In this document: positions 17,120 through 26,827 of the stretch, in pieces
Position numbering within the stretch: position 1 is the stretch's first letter
Layout of the letters: the number at the start of each line of letters is the position of its first letter
Source of the DNA: Piscinibacter lacus
GTDB taxonomy: Bacteria; Pseudomonadota; Gammaproteobacteria; Burkholderiales; Burkholderiaceae_C
Assembly: GCF_016735685.1 (NCBI RefSeq)
Contig: NZ_JAERRA010000001.1
Span: forward strand, 310,001-374,000
DNA: 64,000 bases
Direction of reading: 5' to 3'
Made by a program: the position numbers and the translations under genes
The notes under the pieces: model-generated
The model's database searches: none
Told to the model about the DNA's origin: nothing
Seen by the model: the letters and a program-made list of their open reading frames with translations, nothing else

Positions 17120-18715
17120 ATGAGCCAGCCTTCGAGTCCCCAGCCCGAACCCGGCCTGCTGCGCAGCCCGCCGCGTCGCCGGGCCGCCGCCGACCTGGCC
17201 CCGCTGCAGCGGGCCGGCGAACCCCTGCCCGGCCACAGCGACTGGACCTTCGACACCATCGAGCAGTACCACGCCGCCATCCGCGCGGCGGCGGCACGCT
17301 TCGGCCTGGACACCTATCCGAACCAGCTCGAGATCATCACCGCCGAACAGATGATGGATGCCTACGCCAGTGTCGGCATGCCGGTGAACTACCGGCACTG
17401 GAGCTACGGCAAGGAATTCATCGCCACCGAGAAAAGCTACAAGCGCGGCCACATGGGCCTGGCCTACGAGATCGTCATCAACAGCAACCCCTGCATCAGC
17501 TACCTGATGGAGGAGAACACGCTGGCGATGCAGGCCCTGGTGATCGCGCATGCGGCCTACGGCCACAACAGCTTCTTCAAGGGCAACTACCTGTTCCGCA
17601 TGTGGACGGATGCCTCGTCGATCATCGACTACCTCGTCTACGCGAAGAACTACATCGCCGACTGCGAGCAGCGCCACGGCGTCGAGGCGGTGGAGGACAC
17701 GCTCGATTCCTGCCATGCGCTGATGAACCACGGCGTCGACCGCTACCGCCGGCCGAGCAAGCTCAGCCTGGCCGAGGAGCGGGCGCGCCGCGAGGACCGC
17801 GAGGCCTATGCCCAGCGTCAGGTCAACGACCTTTGGCGCACGCTGCCGCGCAAGGCCCAGGCGCCCGACGAGGTCGCCGAGAGCAGCCGCTTCCCTGCCG
17901 AGCCGCAGGAGAACCTGCTCTATTTCATCGAGAAGAACGCGCCGCTGCTGGAGCCCTGGCAGCGCGAGGTGGTGCGCATCGTGCGCAAGGTGGCGCAGTA
18001 CTTCTACCCCCAGCGCCAGACCCAGGTCATGAACGAGGGCTGGGCCACCTTCTGGCATCACCGCTTGCTCAACACCCTGTACGACCAGGGCCTGCTCGGC
18101 GACGGGATGATGATCGAATGGATGAAGTCGCACACCAATGTGATCTTCCAGCCGCCGGTCGAGCACCCCGGCTACAGCGGGCTCAACCCGTATGCGCTGG
18201 GCTTCGCGATGTACACCGACCTCCAGCGCATCTGCGAGCAGCCCACCGAAGAGGACCGCCACTGGTTCCCCGAGATCGCCGGCCGCGACTGGCTGCTGAC
18301 GCTCGACGAGGCCATGCGCAACTTCAAGGACGAGAGCTTCATCGGCCAGTACCTCAGCCCGAAGGTGATGCGCGACTTCCGCCTCTTCGCGATCCGCGAC
18401 GAGGAGAAGGCGCCGACGCTGGAGATCAGCGCCATCCACGACGAGGCCGGCTACCGTCGCCTGCGCGAGGCGCTGTCGCGGCAGTACGACCTGGGCAGCC
18501 GCGAGCCCAACATCCAGGTCTGGAACGTGAACCTGCGCGGCGACCGCTCGCTGCTGCTGCGCCACACCCAGCACAACAACCGGCCGATGGGCGACAGCGC
18601 GCCCGAGGTGCTCAAGCATGTCGCCCGGCTCTGGGGCTTCGACGTGCACCTGGAAAGCGTGAACGGCCAGGGCCAGACGACGCAGCGCTGGTCGGCCGCC
18701 GGGCCGCGGCACTGA
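17120..18715 (+). CDS. SpoVR family protein (YcgB)
   Basis: This is a 531-residue protein of the SpoVR/YcgB family. The conserved core is recognisable in WSYGKEF, HMGLAYEIVINSNPC, AHAAYGHNSFFKGNYLF and NEGWATFWHH; the conserved histidines and glutamates look like a possible metal site, which is inference. A 40-residue, poorly conserved N-terminal extension precedes it. The gene ends the yeaG-yeaH-spoVR module, with a 28-bp gap. The module is widespread in proteobacteria and expressed in stationary phase or nitrogen stress, but the biochemical role of SpoVR is unsettled. Confidence 0.94.
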   Translation: MSQPSSPQPEPGLLRSPPRRRAAADLAPLQRAGEPLPGHSDWTFDTIEQYHAAIRAAAARFGLDTYPNQLEIITAEQMMDAYASVGMPVNYRHWSYGKEFIATEKSYKRGHMGLAYEIVINSNPCISYLMEENTLAMQALVIAHAAYGHNSFFKGNYLFRMWTDASSIIDYLVYAKNYIADCEQRHGVEAVEDTLDSCHALMNHGVDRYRRPSKLSLAEERARREDREAYAQRQVNDLWRTLPRKAQAPDEVAESSRFPAEPQENLLYFIEKNAPLLEPWQREVVRIVRKVAQYFYPQRQTQVMNEGWATFWHHRLLNTLYDQGLLGDGMMIEWMKSHTNVIFQPPVEHPGYSGLNPYALGFAMYTDLQRICEQPTEEDRHWFPEIAGRDWLLTLDEAMRNFKDESFIGQYLSPKVMRDFRLFAIRDEEKAPTLEISAIHDEAGYRRLREALSRQYDLGSREPNIQVWNVNLRGDRSLLLRHTQHNNRPMGDSAPEVLKHVARLWGFDVHLESVNGQGQTTQRWSAAGPRH

Positions 18716-18730
18716 GCCGGGCGCGGCCGC

Positions 18731-20158
18731 TCAGCCCGCGGCCGCGAAGATCTTGCCGGGGTTGAAGAGGCCGCGCGGATCCAGCGCCTGCTTGATCGCC
18801 CGCATCAGGGCGACCGACTCCGGCCCGACCTCATCCAGCAGGAAGCCCTGCTTGTGCAGGCCGATGCCGTGTTCGCCGGTGCAGCTTCCCTCGGCCGCCA
18901 GCGCGCGGGCCACCAGGCGTGCATTCAGCGCCTCGGCGGTGTCGCGCTCGGTCGCGGACGCCGGGTCGATCAGGTAGCCGAGGTGGAAGTTGCCGTCGCC
19001 GACATGGCCGACGATGAAGTAGGGCAGGCCGCTGGCCTCCACATCCGCGATCGCCGCGTCGATGCAGGCGGCCAGGCGCGAGACCGGCACGCAACTGTCG
19101 GTGGTGATGGCGCGACAGCCGGGCCGGCTCTGGAGGGCAGCGTGATAGGCCCGGTGGCGGGCCGTCCACAGCCGGCGGCGGGCCTCGGGCGTGCTGGCCC
19201 AGTCGAAGTCGCTGCCGCCGTGCTCGGCGGCCAGGGCCTGGACGGTCCCGGCCTGCTCGCGCACGCCGGCCGGGCTGCCATGGAACTCCATCAGCAGCAT
19301 CGGCGCCTCGCGCAGGCTCAGGCCGTCATGGCGGTTGACCGCGCGGATGGCATGCGGATCGAGCAGCTCGCAGCGCGCGATCGGCAGGCCCATCTGGATC
19401 AGGGACATCGCCGTCCGCACCGCCGCATCGACGCTGGGAAAGTGCGCGATCGCCGCGCTCACCGCCTCGGGCAGGGGGTGCAGCTTCAGCGTGATCTCGG
19501 TGATCACGCCCAGCGTACCCTCGCTGCCGACGAAGAGCCGGGTCAGGTCGTAGCCGGCCGAGGACTTGCGCGCCCGCGTGCCGGTGCGCACCGCGCGGCT
19601 GCCCTGGGCCGCATCGGCCACCACCACGCGCAGGCCCAGCACGTTCTCGCGCATGGTGCCGTAGCGGACGGCATTGGTGCCGCTGGCGCGGGTGGCGCAC
19701 ATGCCGCCGATCGTCGCATTCGCGCCCGGGTCGATAGGAAAGAACAAACCTTCATGGCGCAGCGCCTCGTTGAGCTGCTCGCGCGTCACGCCGGGCTGCA
19801 CGGTGGCGGTCAAGTCCTCGGCATCGATGCGCAGGATGGCGTTCAGGCCGTTCAGGTCCAGGCTCAGCCCACCCTGCACGGCCAGGAGATGGCCCTCCAG
19901 AGAGGAGCCGGCGCCAAAGGGAATCAGCGGCAGGCCGTGCTGCTGGGCCAAGGCGACGGCGGCCAGCACATCGGCTTCGTCGGCGCAGAACAGAACGGCC
20001 TGGGGCGGCTGCGGGTCGAAGGGCGATTCATCGCGACCGTGCTGCTGGCAGACCGCAGCCGCGGTCGACAGGCGCTCGCCGAAGCGATCGCGCAGGGCCA
20101 GCAGCGCGGCGCGGCGGTCCGGGCTGGGAGGGCAAGGGGCATGCGAGGCGGCGGACAT
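18731..20158 (-). CDS. FAD-binding oxidase, D-lactate dehydrogenase-like
   Basis: This is a 475-residue flavoprotein of the GlcD/LDHD (VAO) family. The FAD-binding half has PFGAGSSLEGH, DPGANATIGGMCATRASGTNAVRYG and FVGSEGTLGVITEITLKL. The C-terminal cap shows HVGDGNFHL (metal/substrate site) and GEHGIGLHK. Length and motifs fit cytochrome-linked D-lactate dehydrogenase, which oxidises D-lactate to pyruvate, better than GlcD of the three-part glycolate oxidase, because no glcE/glcF lies nearby. It converges on spoVR with only 15 bp between the stops. Confidence 0.88.
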   Translation of the reverse strand: MSAASHAPCPPSPDRRAALLALRDRFGERLSTAAAVCQQHGRDESPFDPQPPQAVLFCADEADVLAAVALAQQHGLPLIPFGAGSSLEGHLLAVQGGLSLDLNGLNAILRIDAEDLTATVQPGVTREQLNEALRHEGLFFPIDPGANATIGGMCATRASGTNAVRYGTMRENVLGLRVVVADAAQGSRAVRTGTRARKSSAGYDLTRLFVGSEGTLGVITEITLKLHPLPEAVSAAIAHFPSVDAAVRTAMSLIQMGLPIARCELLDPHAIRAVNRHDGLSLREAPMLLMEFHGSPAGVREQAGTVQALAAEHGGSDFDWASTPEARRRLWTARHRAYHAALQSRPGCRAITTDSCVPVSRLAACIDAAIADVEASGLPYFIVGHVGDGNFHLGYLIDPASATERDTAEALNARLVARALAAEGSCTGEHGIGLHKQGFLLDEVGPESVALMRAIKQALDPRGLFNPGKIFAAAG

Positions 20159-20265
20159 GGTGGATCTCCGGCAAGGCCAGCATGATGCATCCCCGCAGGG
20201 CTGCGCCTATGCTCCGCGCGCCGCGACCCGATGGCCGCTTGCTGCATCGACCCAGGACACACCCC

Positions 20266-22053
20266 ATGCCCGCCACCCCCAACCGGCCCCGTCGATCCTC
20301 GCGGGCGGCCACCGTGCTGCTCGCCTGCCTGCTGAGCGCCTGCGCGTCCCTTTCGCCGCAGCCCTTGGCCGAAACCAGCGGCTGGTCCCTGCACGGCCAA
20401 AACCTAGCCGGCCAGCGCCATGCGCCGCAGACGCAGATCACGCCGGACAACGTCGGCCAGCTTGAACTGAAGTGGGCCTGGTCCTCGGGCATCACGGCCA
20501 CCTACCAGACCACGCCGGTGGTGGTCGACGGTGTCATGTATGTCTCGCTGCCCGGCAGCCATGTGGCGGCGATCGATGCCCGACGCGGCACCGAGCTGTG
20601 GCGACACCGGCATGTGCCGCGCGGGGGCAAGCTGTGCTGCGGGCCGGCCAACCGCGGCGTGGCGGTCGAGGGCGACACGGTCTATGTCGGCACGGTCGAC
20701 GGCCGCCTGATCGCGCTGGACCGCGCCAGCGGCGCGCTGCGCTGGGACGTGACCGTCGCCGACTACGCCGGCGCCAAGGAAGCCACCGGCCAGCTCGACC
20801 GTGAGGACGCGCTGTCCAAGGTCGGCGCCACCGGCGAGACCGGCGTCGGCATCGGCGCGGCGCCCATCGTCCACCAGGGCCGGGTCTTCATCGGCATCAA
20901 CGGCGTGGGCTACGGCCTGCACCCGGACCAGGGCCTGGCCGTCGTCGGCGTGGCCGGCCGCTACGGCCGCCCGGGCCTGATGGCCGCCTTCGACGCACGC
21001 AGCGGCCAGCGGCTCTGGCAGTTCGACATCACCGGCCCGGGCTGGGAAGGCGACTACCGCCCCACCACGCCCGACGGCCTGCCGCTGAACCGCGACTTGG
21101 CCGCCGAGCGCGCCGCCGCGCCGGCCGCGCGCGAAAGCTGGCGCTACGGCGGCGGCTCGATCTACGCCAGCCCGGTGATCGACGAAGCCCAGGGCATGCT
21201 GATCTTCGGCACCGGCAACCCCTCGCCGCAGATGGCCGACAGCTCGCGGCCGGGCGACAACCGGCACACCTCCTCGCTGGTCGCGCTGGAGCTGGCCACC
21301 GGCCGGCTGCGCTGGGCGCACCAGCAGATCCCGCACGACCGCTGGGGCTACGACGTCGCCAGCCCGCCGGTGCTGGTCGAAGCCCGCGGCCCGCAGGGCG
21401 AGCGCATCCCCGCCCTGGCCCAGGCCAGCAAGCTGGGCTGGGTCTATGTGCACGACCGGCGCGACGGCCGGCCGCTGCTGCGCTCCGAGGCCTTCGTCCC
21501 GCAGCGAAACCTGTTCACCCCGCCGCAGCCGGGCGAAGGCGTGGTGGTCGCGCCCGGCATCGCCGGCGGCGCGAACTGGTCGCCCTCGTCCTGGGACCCG
21601 GTGCGCGAGCTGTTCTTCGTCGGCGCCCTGCACCTGCCCACCCGCTACACCGCGCACACGGTGCAGCGACCCGACGGCAGCGTGCTGCGCTATGCCAGCG
21701 CGCAGGACACGCCCGAGCGCGGCGGCACCCTCAGCGCCATCGACCTGGGTGCGGGCGGCCGCCTGCGCTGGCAGCTCAAGACGGCCGAGCCGCTGATCGG
21801 TGGCGTGCTCTCCACCGCGAGCGGCCTGCTCTTCTCGGGCATCGGCGGCGGCGAGTTCGCGGCCTTCGACAGCCGCGACGGCCGCAAGCTGTGGTCGCAC
21901 CGCGCCACGGCCGGCGTCAACGCCCCGCCGGTCAGCTTCATGCTCGACGGCCGCCAGCACATCGCCGTGGCGGCCGGCGGCAATGCGCTCTTCGGCCTGG
22001 CCCAGGGCGATGTGCTGCTGGTCTTTGCCCTGCCCGAAACGGCCAGCCGCTGA
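20266..22053 (+). CDS. PQQ-binding beta-propeller dehydrogenase-like lipoprotein
   Basis: This is a 595-residue protein related to PQQ-dependent alcohol dehydrogenases. A lipoprotein signal with lipobox LLSAC (start at 20266) would anchor it on the periplasmic side. The tryptophan-docking repeats of an eight-bladed propeller are seen (GTELWRH, GALRWDV, GQRLWQF, GRLRWAH, GRKLWSH). The vicinal cysteine pair over PQQ is present (LCCGPANRG), as are GTGNPSPQ and RPGDN, which hold the metal and active site. No cytochrome domain is present. The alcohol oxidised is unknown; a lipid anchor is unusual for this enzyme class. Confidence 0.85.
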   Translation: MPATPNRPRRSSRAATVLLACLLSACASLSPQPLAETSGWSLHGQNLAGQRHAPQTQITPDNVGQLELKWAWSSGITATYQTTPVVVDGVMYVSLPGSHVAAIDARRGTELWRHRHVPRGGKLCCGPANRGVAVEGDTVYVGTVDGRLIALDRASGALRWDVTVADYAGAKEATGQLDREDALSKVGATGETGVGIGAAPIVHQGRVFIGINGVGYGLHPDQGLAVVGVAGRYGRPGLMAAFDARSGQRLWQFDITGPGWEGDYRPTTPDGLPLNRDLAAERAAAPAARESWRYGGGSIYASPVIDEAQGMLIFGTGNPSPQMADSSRPGDNRHTSSLVALELATGRLRWAHQQIPHDRWGYDVASPPVLVEARGPQGERIPALAQASKLGWVYVHDRRDGRPLLRSEAFVPQRNLFTPPQPGEGVVVAPGIAGGANWSPSSWDPVRELFFVGALHLPTRYTAHTVQRPDGSVLRYASAQDTPERGGTLSAIDLGAGGRLRWQLKTAEPLIGGVLSTASGLLFSGIGGGEFAAFDSRDGRKLWSHRATAGVNAPPVSFMLDGRQHIAVAAGGNALFGLAQGDVLLVFALPETASR

Positions 22054-22071
22054 GCGGGCGACACTCAGGCC

Positions 22072-22677
22072 ATGGGACATCGACTCACACAGATCGCCAC
22101 CCGCACCGGCGACGACGGCTCCACCGGCCTGGGCGACGGCAGCCGCGTGGCCAAGGACCACCTGCGCGTGCACGCCCTCGGCGATGTCGACGAGCTGAAT
22201 TCGGCCCTCGGCCTGCTGCTGAGCGAGAAGCTGCCCGCGCGGCTGCGGCAGCAGCTCGTCGAGGTGCAGCATCAGCTCTTCAACCTCGGCGGCGAGCTCG
22301 CCATCCCCGGCTCCAGCCTGCTGCAGGCCGAGGCGGTGATCGCGCTGGACGCGGCCCTGGCCGAGCACAACGCCGGCCTGCCGCCGCTGAAGGAATTCAT
22401 CCTGCCCGGTGGCTGCCGCGCCGCGGCGCTGGCGCATGTGGCCCGCACCGTGGCGCGTCGGGCCGAGCGGGCGGTCGTCGCCCTGGCCCACATGGAGGTG
22501 CTGAACGATGCGCCGCGGCAGTACCTGAACCGCCTGTCGGACCTGCTCTTCGTGCTGGCCCGGGTGCTGAACCGCCAGGGCGAGGGCGCGACCGGCCAGG
22601 ATGTCTACTGGCAGAGCCGCCGCCTGGCCGCCGAGAGTGGCGGGGGCACGGACGGCGACGGCGACGGCGGCGACTGA
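22072..22677 (+). CDS. PduO-type cob(I)alamin adenosyltransferase
   Basis: This 201-residue enzyme transfers the adenosyl group of ATP to cob(I)alamin. The ATP site TRTGDDGSTGLGDGSRV is at residues 10-26, GDVDELNSALG follows, and the helix bundle ends with ARRAERAVV and LNRLSDLLFVLARVLN, both family hallmarks. A 20-residue Gly/Asp tail follows. The start lies 18 bp after the PQQ protein stop, so the two may be co-transcribed, without an obvious functional link. A weak hairpin (CGGCGGT/ACCGCCG at 22694-22712) follows the stop. Confidence 0.93.
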   Translation: MGHRLTQIATRTGDDGSTGLGDGSRVAKDHLRVHALGDVDELNSALGLLLSEKLPARLRQQLVEVQHQLFNLGGELAIPGSSLLQAEAVIALDAALAEHNAGLPPLKEFILPGGCRAAALAHVARTVARRAERAVVALAHMEVLNDAPRQYLNRLSDLLFVLARVLNRQGEGATGQDVYWQSRRLAAESGGGTDGDGDGGD

Positions 22678-22738
22678 GCGTCGCCCCGATGGCCGGCGGT
22701 GTGCAACCGCCGCCCCCCCGCATGCCGACCCGGTCGGC

Positions 22739-23140
22739 TCAGCGGTAGTGGCCGTGGCGCTCCAGGATCTCGATCTTGTAGCCGTCCGGATCCTGGATGA
22801 AGCAGAAGCGCGCGAGCAGCTGCTCGCCGTCCTTGAACTCCTTCACTGGCGTGGGCGCATGGCCGAGTGTGCTGATGCGCGCATGCTCGGCCGCCACGTC
22901 GTCCACCACCACCGCCACATGGCCATAGCCCGTGCCGTGGGTGTAGGGCTCGCTGCGGCCCTTGTTGAGCGTGAGCTCAATCTCGAAGTCCGCGGCCTCG
23001 TTGCGCAGGTAGACCAGGCTGAAGTCCGGGAAGTCCAGCGTGTGCGCGGGCTTCAGGCCCAGCACCTCGGCATAGAAGCGCTGCGACCGTTCCAGGTCGA
23101 GCACGCGGATCATGGTGTGGATGAACTTGGGGGCGGTCAT
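22739..23140 (-). CDS. gloA: Lactoylglutathione lyase (glyoxalase I)
   Basis: This enzyme converts the hemithioacetal of methylglyoxal and glutathione to S-lactoylglutathione. The 133-residue protein has the VOC fold with the metal ligands in place: His in FIHTMIRV, Glu in FEIELT, His in GYGHVAV and Glu in YKIEILE. The absence of the long insert of the zinc type suggests nickel dependence, as in most bacterial GloA; that is family knowledge. The ATG at 23140 fits the family N-terminus. It follows aroG on the same strand, but a strong hairpin separates them. Confidence 0.95.
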   Translation of the reverse strand: MTAPKFIHTMIRVLDLERSQRFYAEVLGLKPAHTLDFPDFSLVYLRNEAADFEIELTLNKGRSEPYTHGTGYGHVAVVVDDVAAEHARISTLGHAPTPVKEFKDGEQLLARFCFIQDPDGYKIEILERHGHYR

Positions 23141-23163
23141 CGGGGGCTCCGGGGCAGCAAGGC

Positions 23164-23187
23164 AAAGGGCCGCGCGGGCGGCCCTTT
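23164..23187 (-). terminator. Hairpin terminator after aroG
   Basis: AAAGGGCCGC and GCGGCCCTTT form a perfect 10-bp stem around a 4-base loop, 13 bp after the aroG stop. The TTT at the stem end gives a short U tract on either strand. Confidence 0.7.
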
Positions 23188-23199
23188 CGAGGATCGCGC

Positions 23200-24321
23200 T
23201 CAGCGCGCGCGGCGGGCCTTCACGGCCTCGGCCAGAAGGGCCAGCACCTCGGTGGAATCGTCCCAGCCCAGGCAGGCGTCGGTGATGCTGCAACCGTAGG
23301 CGAGCTGGGCCGGATCGTCCTTGCCCGGGGTGAACTTCTGGTTGCCCGGATTGAGGTGGCTCTCGACCATGACGCCGAAGATCTGGCGGCTGCCGCCAGC
23401 CATCTGCGCGGCGATGTCGCGCGCCACCTCGATCTGCTTCTGGTGCTGCTTGCTGCTGTTGGCATGCGAGCAGTCGACCATCAGCGAGGCCGGCAGCTTG
23501 GCCGCAGCCAGCTCGGCGCAGGCGGCGGCCACATGCTCGGCGCCGTAGTTGGGCGTCTTGCCGCCGCGCAGGATGACGTGGCAATCCGGATTGCCCTTGG
23601 TCTCGACGATGGCGACCTGGCCGTTCTTGTGCACCGACAGGAAGTGGTGCGGGCGCGAGGCCGACTGGATCGCATCGGTGGCGATGCGGATGTTGCCGTC
23701 GGTGCCGTTCTTGAAGCCGATCGGCGCGCTGATGCCGCTGGCCAGCTCGCGGTGGACCTGGCTTTCGGTCGTGCGCGCGCCGATGGCGCCCCAGGCGATC
23801 AGGTCGCCGATGTACTGCGGGCTGATCACGTCCAGGAACTCGCTGCCGGCCGGCAGGCCCAGGCGGCCCAGCTCCAGCAGGAGCTGGCGGGCCATGCGCA
23901 GGCCTTCGTCGATGCGGTAGCTCTCGTCCAGGTAGGGGTCGTTGATCAGGCCCTTCCAGCCGACCGTCGTGCGCGGCTTCTCGAAGTACACGCGCATGAC
24001 CACTTCCAGCTCGCCGGCGTACTGGTCGCGCAGGGGCTTCAAGCGGCGGGCGTAGTCCAGCGCGGCGGCCGGGTCGTGGATGGAGCAGGGGCCGATGATG
24101 ACGAGCAGGCGGTCGTCCTCGCCCTGCAGGATCTGGCGGATGCTGGCGCGCGTCTGCACGACCAGGTTCTCCACCGGCGTGCCGCGCACGGGGAAGAAGC
24201 GGATCAGGTGTTCGGGCGGCGGCAGCGGCACGACGTTGGCAATGCGTTCGTCATCGGTCTGGCTGGTCTTGTCCACGGGCGGGGTCCAGCCCTCGGGCGC
24301 GTGGGTGTTGATGGCGTTCAT
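23200..24321 (-). CDS. aroG: DAHP synthase, AroG type
   Basis: This enzyme condenses phosphoenolpyruvate and erythrose-4-phosphate in the first step of aromatic amino acid synthesis. The 373-residue protein is a type I-alpha enzyme. GPCSIHDPAAALDYA, the PRTTVGWKGLINDP loop, GARTTESQVHRELASG and CSHANSSK carry the PEP and metal residues. The start has a normal GGAC-rich leader, and the N-terminal 30 residues correspond to the feedback-binding arm of AroF/G/H. Upstream is a complete-looking attenuator (24384-24516), which implies control by aromatic aminoacyl-tRNA supply. Confidence 0.96.
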   Translation of the reverse strand: MNAINTHAPEGWTPPVDKTSQTDDERIANVVPLPPPEHLIRFFPVRGTPVENLVVQTRASIRQILQGEDDRLLVIIGPCSIHDPAAALDYARRLKPLRDQYAGELEVVMRVYFEKPRTTVGWKGLINDPYLDESYRIDEGLRMARQLLLELGRLGLPAGSEFLDVISPQYIGDLIAWGAIGARTTESQVHRELASGISAPIGFKNGTDGNIRIATDAIQSASRPHHFLSVHKNGQVAIVETKGNPDCHVILRGGKTPNYGAEHVAAACAELAAAKLPASLMVDCSHANSSKQHQKQIEVARDIAAQMAGGSRQIFGVMVESHLNPGNQKFTPGKDDPAQLAYGCSITDACLGWDDSTEVLALLAEAVKARRAR

Positions 24322-24383
24322 CGGACGGGTCCTCGTCGGGTCAGGTCGTGCAGGGATCGGGTCGGGGCTTCGTTGCGCGCATG

Positions 24384-24419
24384 AAAAAAGACCGCCGGGG
24401 CGTGGGCCCCGGCGGTCTT
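24384..24419 (-). terminator. Attenuator terminator in the aroG leader
   Basis: On the minus strand AAGACCGCCGGGG pairs with CCCCGGCGGTCTT (13 bp, loop CCCACG) and is followed by a T run, making a strong Rho-independent terminator 62 bp before aroG. Its 5' arm (24407-24415, CCGCCGGGG) is also exactly complementary to CCCCGGCGG at 24464-24472 inside the leader peptide coding region, so an antiterminator can form instead. Confidence 0.85.
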
Positions 24420-24444
24420 GAGGATTCGGTCGCGCTGTCGTCGC

Positions 24445-24516
24445 TTACAGGCTGGCCTCTCCTCCGCCGGGGCGGTGCGAGATCCAAAAGTAGCCAAAAA
24501 AGTAGAGCGTCGACAT
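24445..24516 (-). CDS. Aromatic-rich leader peptide of aroG
   Basis: This is a 23-codon frame with an uninterrupted aromatic run LYFFGYFW at codons 4-11 (two Tyr, three Phe, one Trp), ending TAA 25 bp before the terminator stem. Codons 15-18 contain the antiterminator strand. This is the layout of classical ribosome-mediated attenuators such as pheA or trp leaders, here tuned to all three aromatic amino acids. The ATG has no clear ribosome site. TGCTAGCAT (24524-24532), an extended -10, would place the transcript start on or next to the ATG, so translation could be leaderless. Confidence 0.7.
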   Translation of the reverse strand: MSTLYFFGYFWISHRPGGGEASL

Positions 24517-24599
24517 AGCCAAGATGCTAGCACGCAGGCTGTGGTGCCCGGTTCGGGGCAAGTGCTAGCGCGGCGATCGAGCGGCTCAATCGCTGCGCC

Positions 24600-26063
<1,464 letters not shown>

Positions 26064-26144
26064 GCGATCGATTCTAGGCAGGCCCCCGCGGGCCGATGAT
26101 CGAAAGGCCCGATGGCCGCGATCTGCGCGCCGCACCAGGCGGCA

Positions 26145-26663
26145 TCAGGGCGCGGGCCGGAAGCGGAAGTTGTCCATGGCCAGGTGGTTCCAGTCCTTGC
26201 CGCTGCTGGGGAAGGCCAGGGCGATCATGTCCACCGCGCCGGTGTAGGGCGGCTTGAGCAGGGTCGGCGTTGCGGTGAAGCGCATGCGCGCCTTGCTGTT
26301 GTTGACGCCGGTGTAGACCGTCTTGCCCTTGAGGTAGAGCACGAACCAGAAGGCGCCGTTGGCATCGAGGCCGCGGCGGCTCCAGAAATCGGCGCCGTCG
26401 AAGAAGAAGGGCTTGCCATCGAAGCGACGCACGAACAGCGACGCGGTCGATGCCGAGGCGTAGACGGTGGGCTTGTCGGTCGTCTTGTAGGCGTACCAGC
26501 CGGCGCCCCACTGGAAGCCCTGGTAGGGCGTGGGCACCTGCACGCTGGAGAGCAGGTCGTTGAAGGTGAGGGTCTGGGCCTGGGCTTGGGCCGGTGCGGC
26601 AGCGGCCAGCAGGGCCGCGAGGGGCAGCGCGCGGCACAGGGTCCGCAGGGTCGGGGTGTTCAT
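26145..26663 (-). CDS. Secreted protein of unknown function
   Basis: This is a 172-residue protein with a Sec signal peptide (ending AQAQAQ near residue 30). The mature part begins [28 protein letters not shown], a pattern also common at the start of PEP-CTERM-sorted exoproteins (FxDL, YxGFxW); that resemblance is family knowledge. It continues as a probable beta-sandwich with [15 protein letters not shown]. There is no C-terminal PEP-CTERM anchor, so it is probably released. It follows rsmI on the same strand, with a palindrome between the two genes. The function is unknown. Confidence 0.65.
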   Translation of the reverse strand: MNTPTLRTLCRALPLAALLAAAAPAQAQAQTLTFNDLLSSVQVPTPYQGFQWGAGWYAYKTTDKPTVYASASTASLFVRRFDGKPFFFDGADFWSRRGLDANGAFWFVLYLKGKTVYTGVNNSKARMRFTATPTLLKPPYTGAVDMIALAFPSSGKDWNHLAMDNFRFRPAP

Positions 26664-26780
26664 GGCGCAAGCGTCGGGATGGGGAGGCCCAGGCCCTTGC
26701 AGGCGCCGCGCCCGGGCGGTCCGGCCTTGTGAATCAGCCACTTGCGATACATCGCCCCGGCCCCGGCCGGCTCGCCGGGC

Positions 26781-26810
26781 CAAATGCCCCTGCACGCCAC
26801 GGGGCATTTG
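26781..26810. repeat. Palindrome between rsmI and secreted-protein gene
   Basis: CAAATGCCCC and GGGGCATTTG form a perfect 10-bp inverted repeat with a 10-base spacer, followed by a second smaller one (CCCCGC-GT-GCGGGG, 26811-26824). Neither has a T run. It could be a terminator-like end for rsmI or an operator for the secreted-protein gene starting 118 bp further on. Confidence 0.45.
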
Positions 26811-26827
26811 CCCCGCGTGCGGGGGAT

